64,000 bases of DNA from Stutzerimonas kunmingensis (GCF_021432085.1 NZ_CP090366.1:496001-560000), one strand, 5' to 3'; shown: positions 47,704 through 59,723, counted from the stretch's first letter. The notes: a model not told the origin generated them from the letters alone. A program made the numbers and translations.

Positions 47704-48723
47704 GTGAATTTGTTGACTTCATTACGGCGTGGCTGGATGGCGCGGATGCTAGGGGGCGTGGCTTTGGCCGGCGCTGTGCTGGGAAGCCTGCCGCTGCAGG
47801 CGGCCGATTACACCGGCGCCAACGTGGACGAGTTCATCGCGGAGATGACCCGTGACTACGGATTTGCCGGCGAGCAGCTGCGTGATCTGTTCAAGCAGGC
47901 CGAGCGCAAGCAGGCGATTCTCGATGCCATTTCGCGTCCTGCGGAGCGGGTCAAGCCGTGGAAGGAATATCGACCTATCTTCCTCACCGACTCGCGCATC
48001 GCCCAGGGCGTCGATTTCTGGCGGGAGAACGAAGCCGCGCTGGCTCGTGCGGAAACCGAATACGGCGTGCCGGGGGAAATCATCGTCGCGATCATCGGCG
48101 TGGAAACCTTCTACGGCCGCAATACCGGTAGCCATCGGGTGATCGATGCGCTGTCGACGCTGGGCTTCGATTACCCTCCGCGTCAGCCGTTTTTCCGTCA
48201 GCAGCTCAAGGAGTTCCTGCTGCTGACCCGTGAGGAACAGGTCGACCCGCTTACGCTCAAGGGCTCCTACGCGGGTGCGATGGGACTGCCGCAGTTCATG
48301 CCGAGCAGCTTCCGCGCCTACGCGGTGGATTTCGACGGCGACGGGCACATCGATATCTGGAACAACCCCACCGATGCCATCGGCAGTGCGGCCAGCTACT
48401 TCAAGCAACATGGCTGGGCTGCGGGCGAGCCGGTGGTGGCGCGGGCCAAGGTAGGCGGCGAGCGCTATGAGGAAGGGCTGACCGTCGGCCTGGAGTCGCA
48501 AAAAAATGCCGGCGAAATGCGTAGCCTGGGCTGGCAGTTCGACAAGTCGGTGGCCGACGATACGGCCATTACCGCTTTCCGCCTGGATGGCGCAGAGGGT
48601 GATGAGTACTGGCTGGGCCTGCCGAATTTCTATGTCATTACCCGCTACAACCGTAGCGTGATGTATGCGATGGCCGTGCATCAGCTGTCCCAGCTGCTGG
48701 CCGAAGCGCGAGGCGAACAATGA
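47704..48723 (+). CDS. mltB: Membrane-bound lytic murein transglycosylase B
   Basis: MltB cleaves the glycan strand of peptidoglycan, leaving 1,6-anhydroMurNAc. The 339-residue protein has an N-terminal signal (ARMLGGVALAGAVLGSLPLQA; no lipobox cysteine is visible, so it may be soluble periplasmic). The catalytic domain shows GEIIVAIIGVETFYGRNTG (catalytic Glu) and SYAGAMGLPQFMPSSFRAYA, then DFDGDGHIDIW. GTG at 47704 is listed; an ATG at 47737 would also give an intact signal. It lies 5 bases after rodA and overlaps rlpA (ATGA). Confidence 0.92.
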   Translation: MNLLTSLRRGWMARMLGGVALAGAVLGSLPLQAADYTGANVDEFIAEMTRDYGFAGEQLRDLFKQAERKQAILDAISRPAERVKPWKEYRPIFLTDSRIAQGVDFWRENEAALARAETEYGVPGEIIVAIIGVETFYGRNTGSHRVIDALSTLGFDYPPRQPFFRQQLKEFLLLTREEQVDPLTLKGSYAGAMGLPQFMPSSFRAYAVDFDGDGHIDIWNNPTDAIGSAASYFKQHGWAAGEPVVARAKVGGERYEEGLTVGLESQKNAGEMRSLGWQFDKSVADDTAITAFRLDGAEGDEYWLGLPNFYVITRYNRSVMYAMAVHQLSQLLAEARGEQ

Positions 48724-49712
48724 CCGTGATCTGGACAAGGCTGGCCGCGCTGGGTGTCGCCGGGGCGCTGCTGGCGAGCTGCTCATCGACGCCGACACCG
48801 AGCAGTGCACCAAACAAGAGTACCGGTATCAGTGGTCCCGGCGACTACAGCCGTCCGCACAAGGACGGCGCGCCCTGGTGGGACGTCGACGTTTCGCAGA
48901 TCCCCGATGCCACGCCGATGCCACATTACGGCCGTTACAAGGCCAATCCCTATACGGTGCTGGGCAAGACCTACTTTCCAATCAGCGATGGTCGACGTTA
49001 TTCAGCTACCGGGACGGCATCCTGGTATGGCACCAAGTTTCACGGCCAGCCCACCGCCAACGGCGAGAAGTACGACCTTTATGGCATGAGCGCGGCGCAC
49101 AAGACGCTGCCCTTGCCCACTTACGTCAAGGTCACCAATCTGGATAACGGGCGCACCGTGGTCTTGCGCGTCAATGACCGTGGTCCGTTCTACTCCGATC
49201 GGATCATCGATCTGTCTTTCGCCGCGGCGAAGAAGCTCGGCTATGCCGAGAGCGGAACGGCGCGGGTAAAGGTCGAAGGCATCGACCCTCAGCAATGGTG
49301 GGCCGACCAGGGCCGACCGGTGCCGACGATGCTGGCGCAGCCGGAGATGGTTGCGAGCAAGCCCACCAGCAATGTCGCGCAGCCGATCGAGCAGTACACG
49401 CCGCCGCCCCAGCAGCACGCTGCGGCCACGGTGCCGCTGGAAGTCGATGCAAAAAAAAACGCTTCGCCCGCAGCCTCTGGCCTGTTTCTCCAGGTTGGCG
49501 CCTTCGCCAATCCGGATGCAGCGCAGTTGCTCAAGGACAAGCTGAGCGGCGTGGTCTCTGCCCCGGTGTTCATCAGCTCGGTGGTACACAACCAGCAGAC
49601 CCTGCACCGCGTGCGCCTGGGGCCCATCGACACGCCGGATGAGGCCATGCAGCTCGAAGAGAGCGTGCGCCTGGCCAACCTCGGACAGCCACGGCGCGTT
49701 GCCGCCGACTGA
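48720..49712 (+). CDS. rlpA: Septal ring lytic transglycosylase RlpA
   Basis: RlpA cuts peptidoglycan strands lacking stem peptides at the septum (shown in P. aeruginosa). The 330-residue lipoprotein has the lipobox LLASC, a double-psi beta-barrel domain (ATGTASWYGTKFHGQPTANG, VLRVNDRGPFYSDRIIDLS) and a C-terminal SPOR domain (LFLQVGAFANPDAAQLLKD) that binds denuded glycans. A run of nine A at 49451-49459 sits between the two domains. It overlaps mltB. Confidence 0.95.
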   Translation: MTVIWTRLAALGVAGALLASCSSTPTPSSAPNKSTGISGPGDYSRPHKDGAPWWDVDVSQIPDATPMPHYGRYKANPYTVLGKTYFPISDGRRYSATGTASWYGTKFHGQPTANGEKYDLYGMSAAHKTLPLPTYVKVTNLDNGRTVVLRVNDRGPFYSDRIIDLSFAAAKKLGYAESGTARVKVEGIDPQQWWADQGRPVPTMLAQPEMVASKPTSNVAQPIEQYTPPPQQHAAATVPLEVDAKKNASPAASGLFLQVGAFANPDAAQLLKDKLSGVVSAPVFISSVVHNQQTLHRVRLGPIDTPDEAMQLEESVRLANLGQPRRVAAD

Positions 49713-49758
49713 CCACAGCAAACCCTGCTTCGTTTTACCTGACTAACTTGAGATTCGG

Positions 49759-50916
49759 ATGAACATCACCAGCCTCGTGCAACGCTTCATAGTCCTGGCA
49801 GCGCTGACGGTCACCCCGACCGTCTGGGCCGCACAGATCGTACCGTCCGCCCCGCAGCTGGCGGCCAAGTCCTACATGCTGATGGACGCCGCCAGCGGCG
49901 AGGTACTGGTCGAGCACAACGGTGACGAGCGCCTGCCGCCGGCGAGCCTGACCAAACTGATGACCGCCTACATCGCCACCCTGGAAATCCAGAAGGGCCA
50001 GATCAGCGACAGCGACATGGTCACGGTGAGCGAGAAGGCCTGGCGCACCGGCGGCTCGCGGATGTTCATCCAGGTCAACACGCAGGTGTCGGTCGACGAT
50101 CTGCTGCATGGCATCATCATTCAGTCGGGCAACGACGCCAGCGTCGCCATGGCCGAGCACATCGCCGGCAGTGAAGAGGCCTTTGCCGACCTGATGAACA
50201 GCACGGCTCAGCGCCTGGGCATGACCAACAGCCATTTCATGAATGCCACCGGCCTGCCGGATCCGGATCATTATTCCTCAGCCAACGACATGGCCAAGCT
50301 GGCTCGCGCGATCATCTACGAAGACCCGGCGCACTACGCCATCTACGCGCAGAAAGAATTCTTCTGGAACAACATCAAGCAGCCCAACCGCAACCTGTTG
50401 CTGTGGCGCGACAAGACCGTCGATGGCCTGAAAACCGGTCATACCGAAGAGGCTGGCTACTGCCTGGTGGCGTCTGCCGTGCGTGACAACATGCGCCTGA
50501 TCTCGGTGGTGTTTGGTACCGACAGCGAGCAGGCCCGCGCGGCGGAGACCCAGAAGCTGCTGACCTATGGCTTCCGCTTCTTCGAGACCCGCACCTTCTA
50601 CCAGAAGGGCACTGAGCTGGCTCAGGCGCAGGTCTGGAAAGGGCAGCAGGACAAGCTGAAGGCGGGCCTGGCACAGGACCTGACCATGACCCTGCCGCGT
50701 GGCCAGGCAGAGAAGCTGCAAGCGGTCATGAGCTTCAACGGCACACTCACCGCACCGATCCAGCAGGGTGACGTCATCGGCAAGGTCGAGGTCAAGCTGG
50801 AGGACAAAGTCGTCCGCAGCACCGATCTGGTGGCGCTGGAAACCATCGAAGAGGGTGGGCTGTTCCGCCGGTTTTGGGATAGCATTCGCCTCTTCTTCTA
50901 CAGCCTGTTCAACTGA
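49759..50916 (+). CDS. dacC: D-alanyl-D-alanine carboxypeptidase (PBP5/6)
   Basis: This enzyme trims the terminal D-alanine from pentapeptides. The 385-residue protein has a signal peptide (IVLAALTVTPTVWA), the active serine in LPPASLTKLMTAYIA (SxxK), QSGNDASVAMAEH (SxN) and DGLKTGHTEEAGYCL (KTG), a PBP5 C-terminal beta domain, and an amphipathic C-terminal anchor (RRFWDSIRLFFYSLFN). A small inverted repeat (ccgcggc/gccgcgg) follows the stop. Confidence 0.95.
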   Translation: MNITSLVQRFIVLAALTVTPTVWAAQIVPSAPQLAAKSYMLMDAASGEVLVEHNGDERLPPASLTKLMTAYIATLEIQKGQISDSDMVTVSEKAWRTGGSRMFIQVNTQVSVDDLLHGIIIQSGNDASVAMAEHIAGSEEAFADLMNSTAQRLGMTNSHFMNATGLPDPDHYSSANDMAKLARAIIYEDPAHYAIYAQKEFFWNNIKQPNRNLLLWRDKTVDGLKTGHTEEAGYCLVASAVRDNMRLISVVFGTDSEQARAAETQKLLTYGFRFFETRTFYQKGTELAQAQVWKGQQDKLKAGLAQDLTMTLPRGQAEKLQAVMSFNGTLTAPIQQGDVIGKVEVKLEDKVVRSTDLVALETIEEGGLFRRFWDSIRLFFYSLFN

Positions 50917-50983
50917 CCACGCGCGAGTGCACCGCGGCTGATCCCGCCGCGGCGCACGTGCGGATCACGAGTCCGTTACGCCC

Positions 50984-51265
50984 ATGACCGATAACCAAGA
51001 TGTCGCAGCACCCAAGATTGACTTCCCCTGCGAGCGCTACCCGATCAAGGTGATCGGCGACGCTGGCGAAGGCTTCCGTGAGGTCGTGATCGAAGTCATC
51101 CAGCGCCACGCGCCGGATTTCGACGAAGCCACCGTCGTCACCCGCGACAGCCGCAACGGGCGATTCCTTTCGCTGCAGGTGCTGATCACCGCCACCGGCG
51201 TAGAGCAGCTGCAGGCCATTCACGTCGACCTGCGCGCCACTGGCCGTGTTCACATGGTGCTGTGA
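50984..51265 (+). CDS. ybeD: YbeD (DUF493) family protein
   Basis: A 93-residue ferredoxin-fold protein of the DUF493 family. [20 protein letters not shown] and [20 protein letters not shown] are its conserved parts. It always sits between dacA/dacC and lipB, and may act as a regulator, but its function is not known. Its last base is the first base of the lipB ATG (TGATG). Confidence 0.92.
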   Translation: MTDNQDVAAPKIDFPCERYPIKVIGDAGEGFREVVIEVIQRHAPDFDEATVVTRDSRNGRFLSLQVLITATGVEQLQAIHVDLRATGRVHMVL

Positions 51266-51921
51266 TGACCCTCGAAGTGGGCGTGCGTGAGCTCGGCCAG
51301 ATCGAGTACCGGACTGCCTGGCAGGCCATGCAGCACTTCACCAACACGCGCGATGCAGACAGTGGCGACGAAATCTGGCTGCTGCAGCACCCGCCCGTAT
51401 TCACTCAGGGCCAGGCCGGCAAGGCCGAGCACCTGCTGTTCCCTGGCGAAATTCCGGTAGTGCAGGTGGATCGAGGCGGTCAGGTGACCTATCACGGGCC
51501 CGGCCAACTGGTTGGTTATCTGTTGCTCGATGTGCGCCGACTCGGTATCGGTGTGCGCGAGCTGGTGAATCGTATTGAGCAGAGCCTGATCGATCTGCTC
51601 GCCGGCTATGGCATCGAGGCGGCTGCCAAAGCGGATGCGCCGGGCGTTTACGTCAACGGTGCGAAGATCGCGTCTCTGGGCCTGCGCATTCGCAATGGCC
51701 GTTCCTTCCACGGCCTGGCGCTGAACGTGGACATGGATCTCGAACCTTTCCGGCGCATCAACCCCTGCGGTTATGCAGGGCTGCCCATGACCCAGCTGCG
51801 TGACCTGATCGGGCCGATCGACATCTCTGAAGTGGCCGATCGACTGCGTGATCATCTGGTTCGGCAGCTCGGATACGCGCAACAGAAGACCCTCGCGGGC
51901 GGAATCGAAGCATATGAGTAG
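51265..51921 (+). CDS. lipB: Octanoyl-[acyl-carrier-protein] transferase LipB
   Basis: LipB moves octanoate from ACP to lipoyl domains. The 218-residue protein has [18 protein letters not shown], the catalytic lysine in [14 protein letters not shown] and the catalytic cysteine in [17 protein letters not shown] at 51265 is chosen over the GTG at 51262. The lipA start lies inside its end, overlapping by 8 bases. Confidence 0.96.
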   Translation: MTLEVGVRELGQIEYRTAWQAMQHFTNTRDADSGDEIWLLQHPPVFTQGQAGKAEHLLFPGEIPVVQVDRGGQVTYHGPGQLVGYLLLDVRRLGIGVRELVNRIEQSLIDLLAGYGIEAAAKADAPGVYVNGAKIASLGLRIRNGRSFHGLALNVDMDLEPFRRINPCGYAGLPMTQLRDLIGPIDISEVADRLRDHLVRQLGYAQQKTLAGGIEAYE

Positions 51922-52891
51922 TGTAGAAACGGCAGGCAAGCGCCCGGCCAAGGTAGAGGCAGGCGTCAAATTGCGTGGTGCCGAGAAGGTTGCGCGTATT
52001 CCGGTGAAGATCATCCCCACCGATGAGCTGCCGAAGAAGCCGGACTGGATTCGCGTGCGCATTCCGGTTTCCCCAGAGGTCGACCAGATCAAGCAGACCC
52101 TGCGCAAGCACAAACTGCACAGCGTCTGCGAGGAAGCCTCCTGCCCCAACCTGGGCGAGTGCTTCTCCAGCGGAACCGCGACTTTCATGATCATGGGCGA
52201 CATCTGCACCCGTCGCTGCCCGTTCTGCGACGTCGGCCACGGCCGGCCGAATGCGCTGGACCCGGATGAGCCGAAGAACCTGGCCCAGGCCATCGCCGAC
52301 ATGCGCCTGAAGTACGTGGTCATCACCTCGGTGGATCGCGACGATCTGCGCGACGGTGGCGCCCAGCACTTTGCCGATTGCCTGCGCGAGATTCGCAAGC
52401 TGTCGCCGTCGATCCAGCTGGAAACCTTGGTGCCCGACTACCGTGGGCGCATGGATATCGCTTTGGATATCACTGCCAGCGAGCCGCCGGATGTGTTCAA
52501 CCACAATCTGGAGACCGTACCGCGGCTATACAAGTCGTCGCGGCCGGGCTCGGATTTCGAGTGGTCACTGGATCTTCTGGAGAAGTTCAAGCAGCGCGTG
52601 CCGGGCGTGCCGACCAAGTCGGGACTGATGCTCGGCCTCGGCGAGACCGACGAGGAGGTCATCGAGGTCATGCACCGCATGCGCGAGCACGATATCGACA
52701 TGCTGACCCTGGGTCAGTACCTGCAGCCTTCGCGTAACCACCTCCCGGTGCAGCGCTTCGTTCATCCCGACACCTTCGCCTGGTTTGCCGAAGAGGGGAT
52801 GAAGATGGGCTTCAAGAACATCGCCTCAGGCCCGCTGGTGCGCTCGTCGTACCATGCCGATCAGCAGGCGCACGGAGCCAAAAAAGACTGA
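51914..52891 (+). CDS. lipA: Lipoyl synthase LipA
   Basis: LipA is a radical SAM enzyme that inserts two sulfur atoms into octanoyl groups. The 325-residue protein carries the auxiliary cluster motif [12 protein letters not shown] (Cx4Cx5C) and the radical SAM motif CTRRCPFC, with the terminal RSSYHADQ containing the conserved serine ligand. ATG at 51914 overlaps lipB. A terminator follows. Confidence 0.97.
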   Translation: MSSVETAGKRPAKVEAGVKLRGAEKVARIPVKIIPTDELPKKPDWIRVRIPVSPEVDQIKQTLRKHKLHSVCEEASCPNLGECFSSGTATFMIMGDICTRRCPFCDVGHGRPNALDPDEPKNLAQAIADMRLKYVVITSVDRDDLRDGGAQHFADCLREIRKLSPSIQLETLVPDYRGRMDIALDITASEPPDVFNHNLETVPRLYKSSRPGSDFEWSLDLLEKFKQRVPGVPTKSGLMLGLGETDEEVIEVMHRMREHDIDMLTLGQYLQPSRNHLPVQRFVHPDTFAWFAEEGMKMGFKNIASGPLVRSSYHADQQAHGAKKD

Positions 52892-52919
52892 AACCGTAAA
52901 GTTGTTGCGGCTCTTGAAG

Positions 52920-52957
52920 ACCGCGTAGACAGTCCAGGCTGTCTGCGCGGTTTTTTC
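52920..52957 (+). terminator. Rho-independent terminator after lipA
   Basis: accgcgtagacag pairs with ctgtctgcgcggt (one T-G pair, 6-base loop) and is followed by six T. Confidence 0.9.
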
Positions 52958-53103
52958 TTTTCCGTCCACCATGCGCCTTGCGAAAGCGCATGGCGCGGGA
53001 ACTGCCAGACGGTTGGCAAGAAAATTGCGGCATTACGCCGCATTAGACTTTGGTCTATAGTGACGTTCGTTTACACCATGAGGCCAACCGAGGGCCACTG
53101 CAG

Positions 53104-53448
53104 ATGAACGAACCCCAATTGAAGGACTTGCTTGACGATCTGGATGCCGCGAAGGTCGAGTGCGACGCGATGAGCCGCTTGGTGGTGACGCGGCTGGCCA
53201 AGCAGCACATTCCATACCGAGCGATGTTGGGGCAGGTCGAACTGGACGGTAAGGTGGTTTCACCGCACTTCTGGGTCGAGACCGACGGCTGCGTGATCGA
53301 CTACCGCGCACGCCAGCGCCTTGGTGGTGATCAGCGCGTGCCACATGGTGTGGTCGCGCGCGAGGCAGTGAAGGCCCACTATCAAGGCCAGCAGGTAATC
53401 ATCGACCCGCTGCCGGACTACCTCTACGAAGTAGCCATCAAACACTGA
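53104..53448 (+). CDS. Small protein with Cys-His-Asp pattern, function unknown
   Basis: A 114-residue cytoplasmic protein I do not recognise. Cys20 (AAKVECDAMS), His55 (VVSPHFWVETDG) and Asp66 (CVIDYRARQRLG) occur in the order and local setting seen in transglutaminase-like/papain-fold enzymes, where a Cys on a helix is followed by an H-x-W-x-E strand and an Asp-containing strand. This is an inference from motif layout only. ATG at 53104 was chosen; an earlier start would add 18 residues with no clear site. It lies between two terminators, so it has its own promoter, and just upstream is a gcggc/gccgc dyad. Confidence 0.6.
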   Translation: MNEPQLKDLLDDLDAAKVECDAMSRLVVTRLAKQHIPYRAMLGQVELDGKVVSPHFWVETDGCVIDYRARQRLGGDQRVPHGVVAREAVKAHYQGQQVIIDPLPDYLYEVAIKH

Positions 53449-53470
53449 CCTTGTTGCAGGGATAAAAAAA

Positions 53471-53497
53471 AGCCCCGGCTGTCTGCCGGGGCTTTTG
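53471..53497. terminator. Bidirectional terminator
   Basis: agccccggc (53471-53479) pairs perfectly with gccggggct (53485-53493), with A and T runs on either side, between converging genes. Confidence 0.9.
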
Positions 53498-53521
53498 TGT
53501 TTGGCGCCAAGCCCACCGCGA

Positions 53522-54817
53522 TCAGTTGTGGGCGCGCAGTCGCCCGAGCAGCTCCTGAGTGGGATGGCCATCGGCCGGCCAACCCAGGCGTTGCTGGAAG
53601 CTGCGGATAGCCTTGCGGGTATTGGCGCCGATGATGCCGTCCGGGGTGCCCGGGTCGAAGCCCTGAGCGACGAGACGTTCCTGCAGTTCAAGGCGCTCGG
53701 AGCGGCTGAGTGGCTGTTCGCCGCGTGGCCAGCTGCCCGCGACCTCGCCCTTGCCCTGGAAATTCTCTGCCAGCAGGCCGATCGCCAGGGCATATGCCGA
53801 GGAGTTGTTGTAGCGCAGGATGGCGCGGAAATTGTCCATGATGAGGAATGCCGGGCCACGATGGCCGGCAGGCAGCAGCAGGCTAGCGCTGGCTTCTTCT
53901 TGGTCGCCGGGCAGGTTGCGCAGGCCGAGGCGGCGCCATTCGGCCAGCGGCTTGCGAATCTCGGTGTCGGCCAAGGCGTAGTCGAACCCTTCGGGTAGCT
54001 CTACCTCGAAGCCCCAGGCCTTACCCTGTTTCCAGCCGGATGCCTGAAGGTAATGCGCGGCGGAGGCAAGGGCATCGGCCGAGCTATTCCAGATATCGCG
54101 CTTGCCGTCGCCATCGAAATCCACGGCATGGGTGTTGTAAGTGGTCGGAATGAACTGCGTCTGCCCCATGGCGCCAGCCCAGGAGCCGCGCATGCGCTGT
54201 GGCTCGACGTCGCCGTGCTGGAGGATTTCCAGCGCTGCAATCAGCTGACTCTTGGCGAATGCCGGACGGCGACCCTCGTGGGCGAGGGTCGCAAGGGAAC
54301 GAATCACCGACTTGTCGCCCATGATCTGGCCGAAGCTGCTTTCCAGTCCCCAGACGGCAACCAAGGTTTCGCGATCGACGCCGTAGCGGGCCTCGATCTG
54401 ATCCAGTGTGGTGGCGTGCTCGCTAAGCAAGCGGCGGCCGCTGCGCACGCGCTGTGGCGAAATGGCGCCTTCCAGGTACTGCCAGACGGGCCGGGTGAAC
54501 TCGGGCTGGCTACGGTCCGCCTCAATCACCGCTGGATCGGGCTGGACGCCGGCGAAGGCCTGGTCGAAGGTTGCGGCGGAGATACCGGCCGCAAGGGCTT
54601 CAGCGCGGAACTGCTCGCGCCACTGGCTGAAGCTCAGGTGAGTGGCTTCCGAACGGACATCGGCGATGGTGGCGTCGCTAGGCTGGCTGGCGGCGGGGAC
54701 GTTGCTGACCAGAGTGGACCGCGCGAGGGGTTCGGCTGCACAGGCAACGACCAGGCTCATCGCCGAAGCGGCAACCAAGGTACGTAGCAGCAGAACGGGA
54801 ACGAAGGTGTGATACAT
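53522..54817 (-). CDS. Lytic murein transglycosylase with peptidoglycan-binding domain (MltB family)
   Basis: A 431-residue lipoprotein: the signal ends SLVVAC (lipobox). The MltB-type catalytic domain has ETLVAVWGLESSFGQIMGD (catalytic Glu) and SWAGAMGQTQFIPTTY, followed by DFDGDGKRDIW. A C-terminal peptidoglycan-binding (PG_binding_1) domain follows (LQERLVAQGFDPGTPDGIIG, KAIRSFQQRLGW). It is a second MltB-like enzyme in this window; MltB at 47.7 kb lacks the binding domain. ATG at 54817 begins the signal peptide. Confidence 0.92.
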   Translation of the reverse strand: MYHTFVPVLLLRTLVAASAMSLVVACAAEPLARSTLVSNVPAASQPSDATIADVRSEATHLSFSQWREQFRAEALAAGISAATFDQAFAGVQPDPAVIEADRSQPEFTRPVWQYLEGAISPQRVRSGRRLLSEHATTLDQIEARYGVDRETLVAVWGLESSFGQIMGDKSVIRSLATLAHEGRRPAFAKSQLIAALEILQHGDVEPQRMRGSWAGAMGQTQFIPTTYNTHAVDFDGDGKRDIWNSSADALASAAHYLQASGWKQGKAWGFEVELPEGFDYALADTEIRKPLAEWRRLGLRNLPGDQEEASASLLLPAGHRGPAFLIMDNFRAILRYNNSSAYALAIGLLAENFQGKGEVAGSWPRGEQPLSRSERLELQERLVAQGFDPGTPDGIIGANTRKAIRSFQQRLGWPADGHPTQELLGRLRAHN

Positions 54818-54879
54818 GCACCGCTCTCGAAACGTGTCGTCGGCCGCAGACATTATCACGCTTTGGCGGTGTTGGGTTT

Positions 54880-55038
54880 TCAGGCTGCCAGAAGGACCGA
54901 AGCCTCCCAGTTGGTGGACTGGGAGGCTTCGCGGCGGTAGCTGCCTTTGCCTTTTTTCGGCGTTTCCTGGCGGAGGCGGAACAGGGGGTGCGCAACCAGG
55001 TGCTTGGCCTTGTTCGGCCGTTTCTTGCGTGTGCTCAT
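54880..55038 (-). CDS. arfA: Alternative ribosome-rescue factor ArfA
   Basis: ArfA recruits release factor 2 to ribosomes stalled on mRNA without a stop codon, as backup to tmRNA. The 52-residue product contains the signature HPLFRLRQETPKKGKGSYRR (the E. coli counterpart reads HDPLFRQR...KKGKGSY) and a NWEAS segment. The start is ATG at 55038 with GAGGAAAT about 6 bases upstream. The gene is too short for standard annotation and is easily missed. A perfect 13-base hairpin lies inside its coding region near the 3' end (see next feature), as in E. coli. Confidence 0.92.
   Translation of the reverse strand: MSTRKKRPNKAKHLVAHPLFRLRQETPKKGKGSYRREASQSTNWEASVLLAA
54898..54931 (-). promoter_or_regulatory. 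RNase III-type hairpin inside arfA
   Basis: cgaagcctcccag (54898-54910) and ctgggaggcttcg (54919-54931) form a perfect 13-base stem with an 8-base loop within the arfA reading frame (encoding the EASQSTNWEAS region). In E. coli an equivalent stem makes the arfA mRNA lose its stop codon, so ArfA is tagged by tmRNA when that is working and accumulates only when it fails. The same mechanism is inferred here. No T run follows it on the arfA strand, favouring cleavage over termination. Confidence 0.8.
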
Positions 55039-55142
55039 TCCGATTTCCTCAAATGGCCCGCTATCGGGCGAGGGAATCATAGGCCTTGTACAAAAAATGT
55101 CCAGTGCGCTGCGGCGTGAACTCGCTCTCCGCGATTCGCTCG

Positions 55143-56171
55143 TCAGGTACCGATCCGGCGGCCACTCAGTTGCAGGCAAATGTCCGCCAGACCGATCCAG
55201 GGATCCCCGGCGGCCTGGCCCTTGATCTGCTCGTCGATGTGTTGCGCGTCTCTCAGCAACTGGTTCCAGCCGGCCGCGTTATGCCTTTGCAGTGCTTTGG
55301 AAACCAGCGGGCGACGCTTATCCCAGACCGGCGGGCGGGCCTGGCTGAAGGCACGCTCAAGCGGAGTGCCCTGGGCATATTGCTGCGCAATATTGGCCAG
55401 CAGGCGCAGTTCGCGGGCCAGCGCCCAGAGGATCACCGGTGCCTCGACGCCTTCACCGCGCAGGCCCTCCAGCATGTGCAGCGCATGGGCCGCCTGGCCG
55501 TGCAGGGCTGCGTCGATCAGGCCGAATACATCGTAACGGGCGCTATCAGCCACCGCGGCCTGGACGGTTTCCGCGGTGACCTGTCCGGCTTCGGCCAGCA
55601 GCTTGAGCTTTTCGATTTCCTGCGCCGCGGCCAACAGGTTGCCTTCGACCCGGGCGCTGATCAGTTCGACGGCTTCCTGGTCCGCGGACAGGCCCGCCTG
55701 GGCCAGCCGCTGACGTATCCACTGCGGCAGCTGCGCGGCATCCACTGGCCAGATCTGCAGGAACTGCACGTCCTTGCCATCGATCAGCGCCTTGGCCCAC
55801 TTGGTCTTCTGGGTGCTGCCGTCGAGCTTGGGCAGACTGACCAGCAGCACGGTGTCCTCGGCGGGGCGGGCCAGATATTCCAGCAGCGCCGCGGCACCCT
55901 TGTCACCGGGCTTGCCGTTGGGGATGCGCAGTTCGAGCAGGCGCTTCTCGGCGAACAGCGAAAGACTCGCACCGGCTTCGATCAACTGGCTCCAGTCGAA
56001 GCCGGTCTCCACGTGAAAGACCTGACGCTCACTGAAGCCCCGCGCTCGGGTCGCTGTGCGGATCGCATCGCAGGCTTCCTGGCACAGCAGGTGCTCGTCG
56101 CCACAGACGACGTACACGGGCGCCAGCGGGCCTTGCAGGTGTTTGCCGAGCTGAGCGGGAGAAAGCTTCAT
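55143..56171 (-). CDS. holA: DNA polymerase III subunit delta
   Basis: HolA is the clamp-opening subunit of the DNA polymerase III clamp loader. The 342-residue protein begins MKLSPAQLGKHLQGPLAPVYVVCGDEHLL and has the beta-clamp contact region and the helical DPPC-like region (LAREYRLLANIAQQYAQGTP-like: LARELRLLANIAQQYAQ). It follows lptE by 36 bases in the minus-strand leuS-lptE-holA order conserved in proteobacteria. Confidence 0.95.
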   Translation of the reverse strand: MKLSPAQLGKHLQGPLAPVYVVCGDEHLLCQEACDAIRTATRARGFSERQVFHVETGFDWSQLIEAGASLSLFAEKRLLELRIPNGKPGDKGAAALLEYLARPAEDTVLLVSLPKLDGSTQKTKWAKALIDGKDVQFLQIWPVDAAQLPQWIRQRLAQAGLSADQEAVELISARVEGNLLAAAQEIEKLKLLAEAGQVTAETVQAAVADSARYDVFGLIDAALHGQAAHALHMLEGLRGEGVEAPVILWALARELRLLANIAQQYAQGTPLERAFSQARPPVWDKRRPLVSKALQRHNAAGWNQLLRDAQHIDEQIKGQAAGDPWIGLADICLQLSGRRIGT

Positions 56172-56207
56172 GGTACGAAGACGGGGGCCTTGAGGCCCCG
56201 TTACCTG

Positions 56208-56813
56208 TTACTGGATGGGCAGCTGGATGGGCGACTGTTGCGGCTGCGCGTCCTGGGCATGACGGGCAGCTTCCATGGCTTCAGCCTCGGCGCGGGCCTT
56301 GGCTTCGGCTTCCTGTTGCAGGCGGTCGAGCTGCGCCGGGGTGATGCGCTGGATACGCAGGGTCAACTGCTGCAGCAGCTCGCGGCGCATTTCCTGGCGC
56401 AGCTGATCACCTTCCTGGGACGAGCCGATCAGGTTGTTGCTGTCGTGCACGTAGACCTTCTGCACTTCGATGCTGTCCTCGAGCAGCAGCATGTTCTGCG
56501 GGCCGCGGAATTCGTAATCGAGGGTGCTGGTCAGCTCATACTCGGCGCTGCGTGCCGAGCTGGTGTAGCTGGCGGTGCGCTGGCGGGTCTGCTCGCGGGC
56601 AAGGTTCAGGCTGTACTTGGCGCCCGGGTAAACCCGCACGCCATTGCTCTTGAGTAGGTCTTCGAGCTGTTGCACCGTTTCGCCGTAGCTGTTGCGCGCC
56701 TGCAGGTCGATCTCCTTGAGACCGAACTCCACGTCACCGGTGCCGCGCAGCTGGAAGCCGCAAGCGCTCAGCAGCAGTGTCAGGCCCAGCACCACTAGAT
56801 TCCGTTTGTTCAT
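56208..56813 (-). CDS. lptE: LPS-assembly lipoprotein LptE
   Basis: LptE plugs the LptD barrel and helps insert LPS into the outer leaflet. The 201-residue lipoprotein has the lipobox LLSAC and the following GFQLRGTGDVEFGLKEIDL, which is typical. The 35 C-terminal residues are an Ala/Glu/Gln-rich tail that looks disordered. Lies between leuS and holA. Confidence 0.95.
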   Translation of the reverse strand: MNKRNLVVLGLTLLLSACGFQLRGTGDVEFGLKEIDLQARNSYGETVQQLEDLLKSNGVRVYPGAKYSLNLAREQTRQRTASYTSSARSAEYELTSTLDYEFRGPQNMLLLEDSIEVQKVYVHDSNNLIGSSQEGDQLRQEMRRELLQQLTLRIQRITPAQLDRLQQEAEAKARAEAEAMEAARHAQDAQPQQSPIQLPIQ

Positions 56814-56856
56814 CTTGTTATCCCCTTGCAGGCCCGGCGCATGCGCCGGGGCCGAA

Positions 56857-59610
<2,754 letters not shown>

Positions 59611-59723
59611 CTAGGGAAACCCCATTTGCCGCTGCTCCAGAGCTCCGTCCGTCGTGCGCGGCTTGAGCGCGTCAGGCTGAGCTACGCTTGATCCAGGGGC
59701 GGGACGAATGTGAGGTGAGGTTG

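Noticed and set aside
48490..48510. Seven-A run in mltB as a frameshift site
   Set aside because: The frame is intact on both sides and the run is short; no alternative product is suggested.
55086..56657. Long open frame opposite holA and lptE
   Set aside because: An antisense shadow over two certain genes with no ribosome site or domain.
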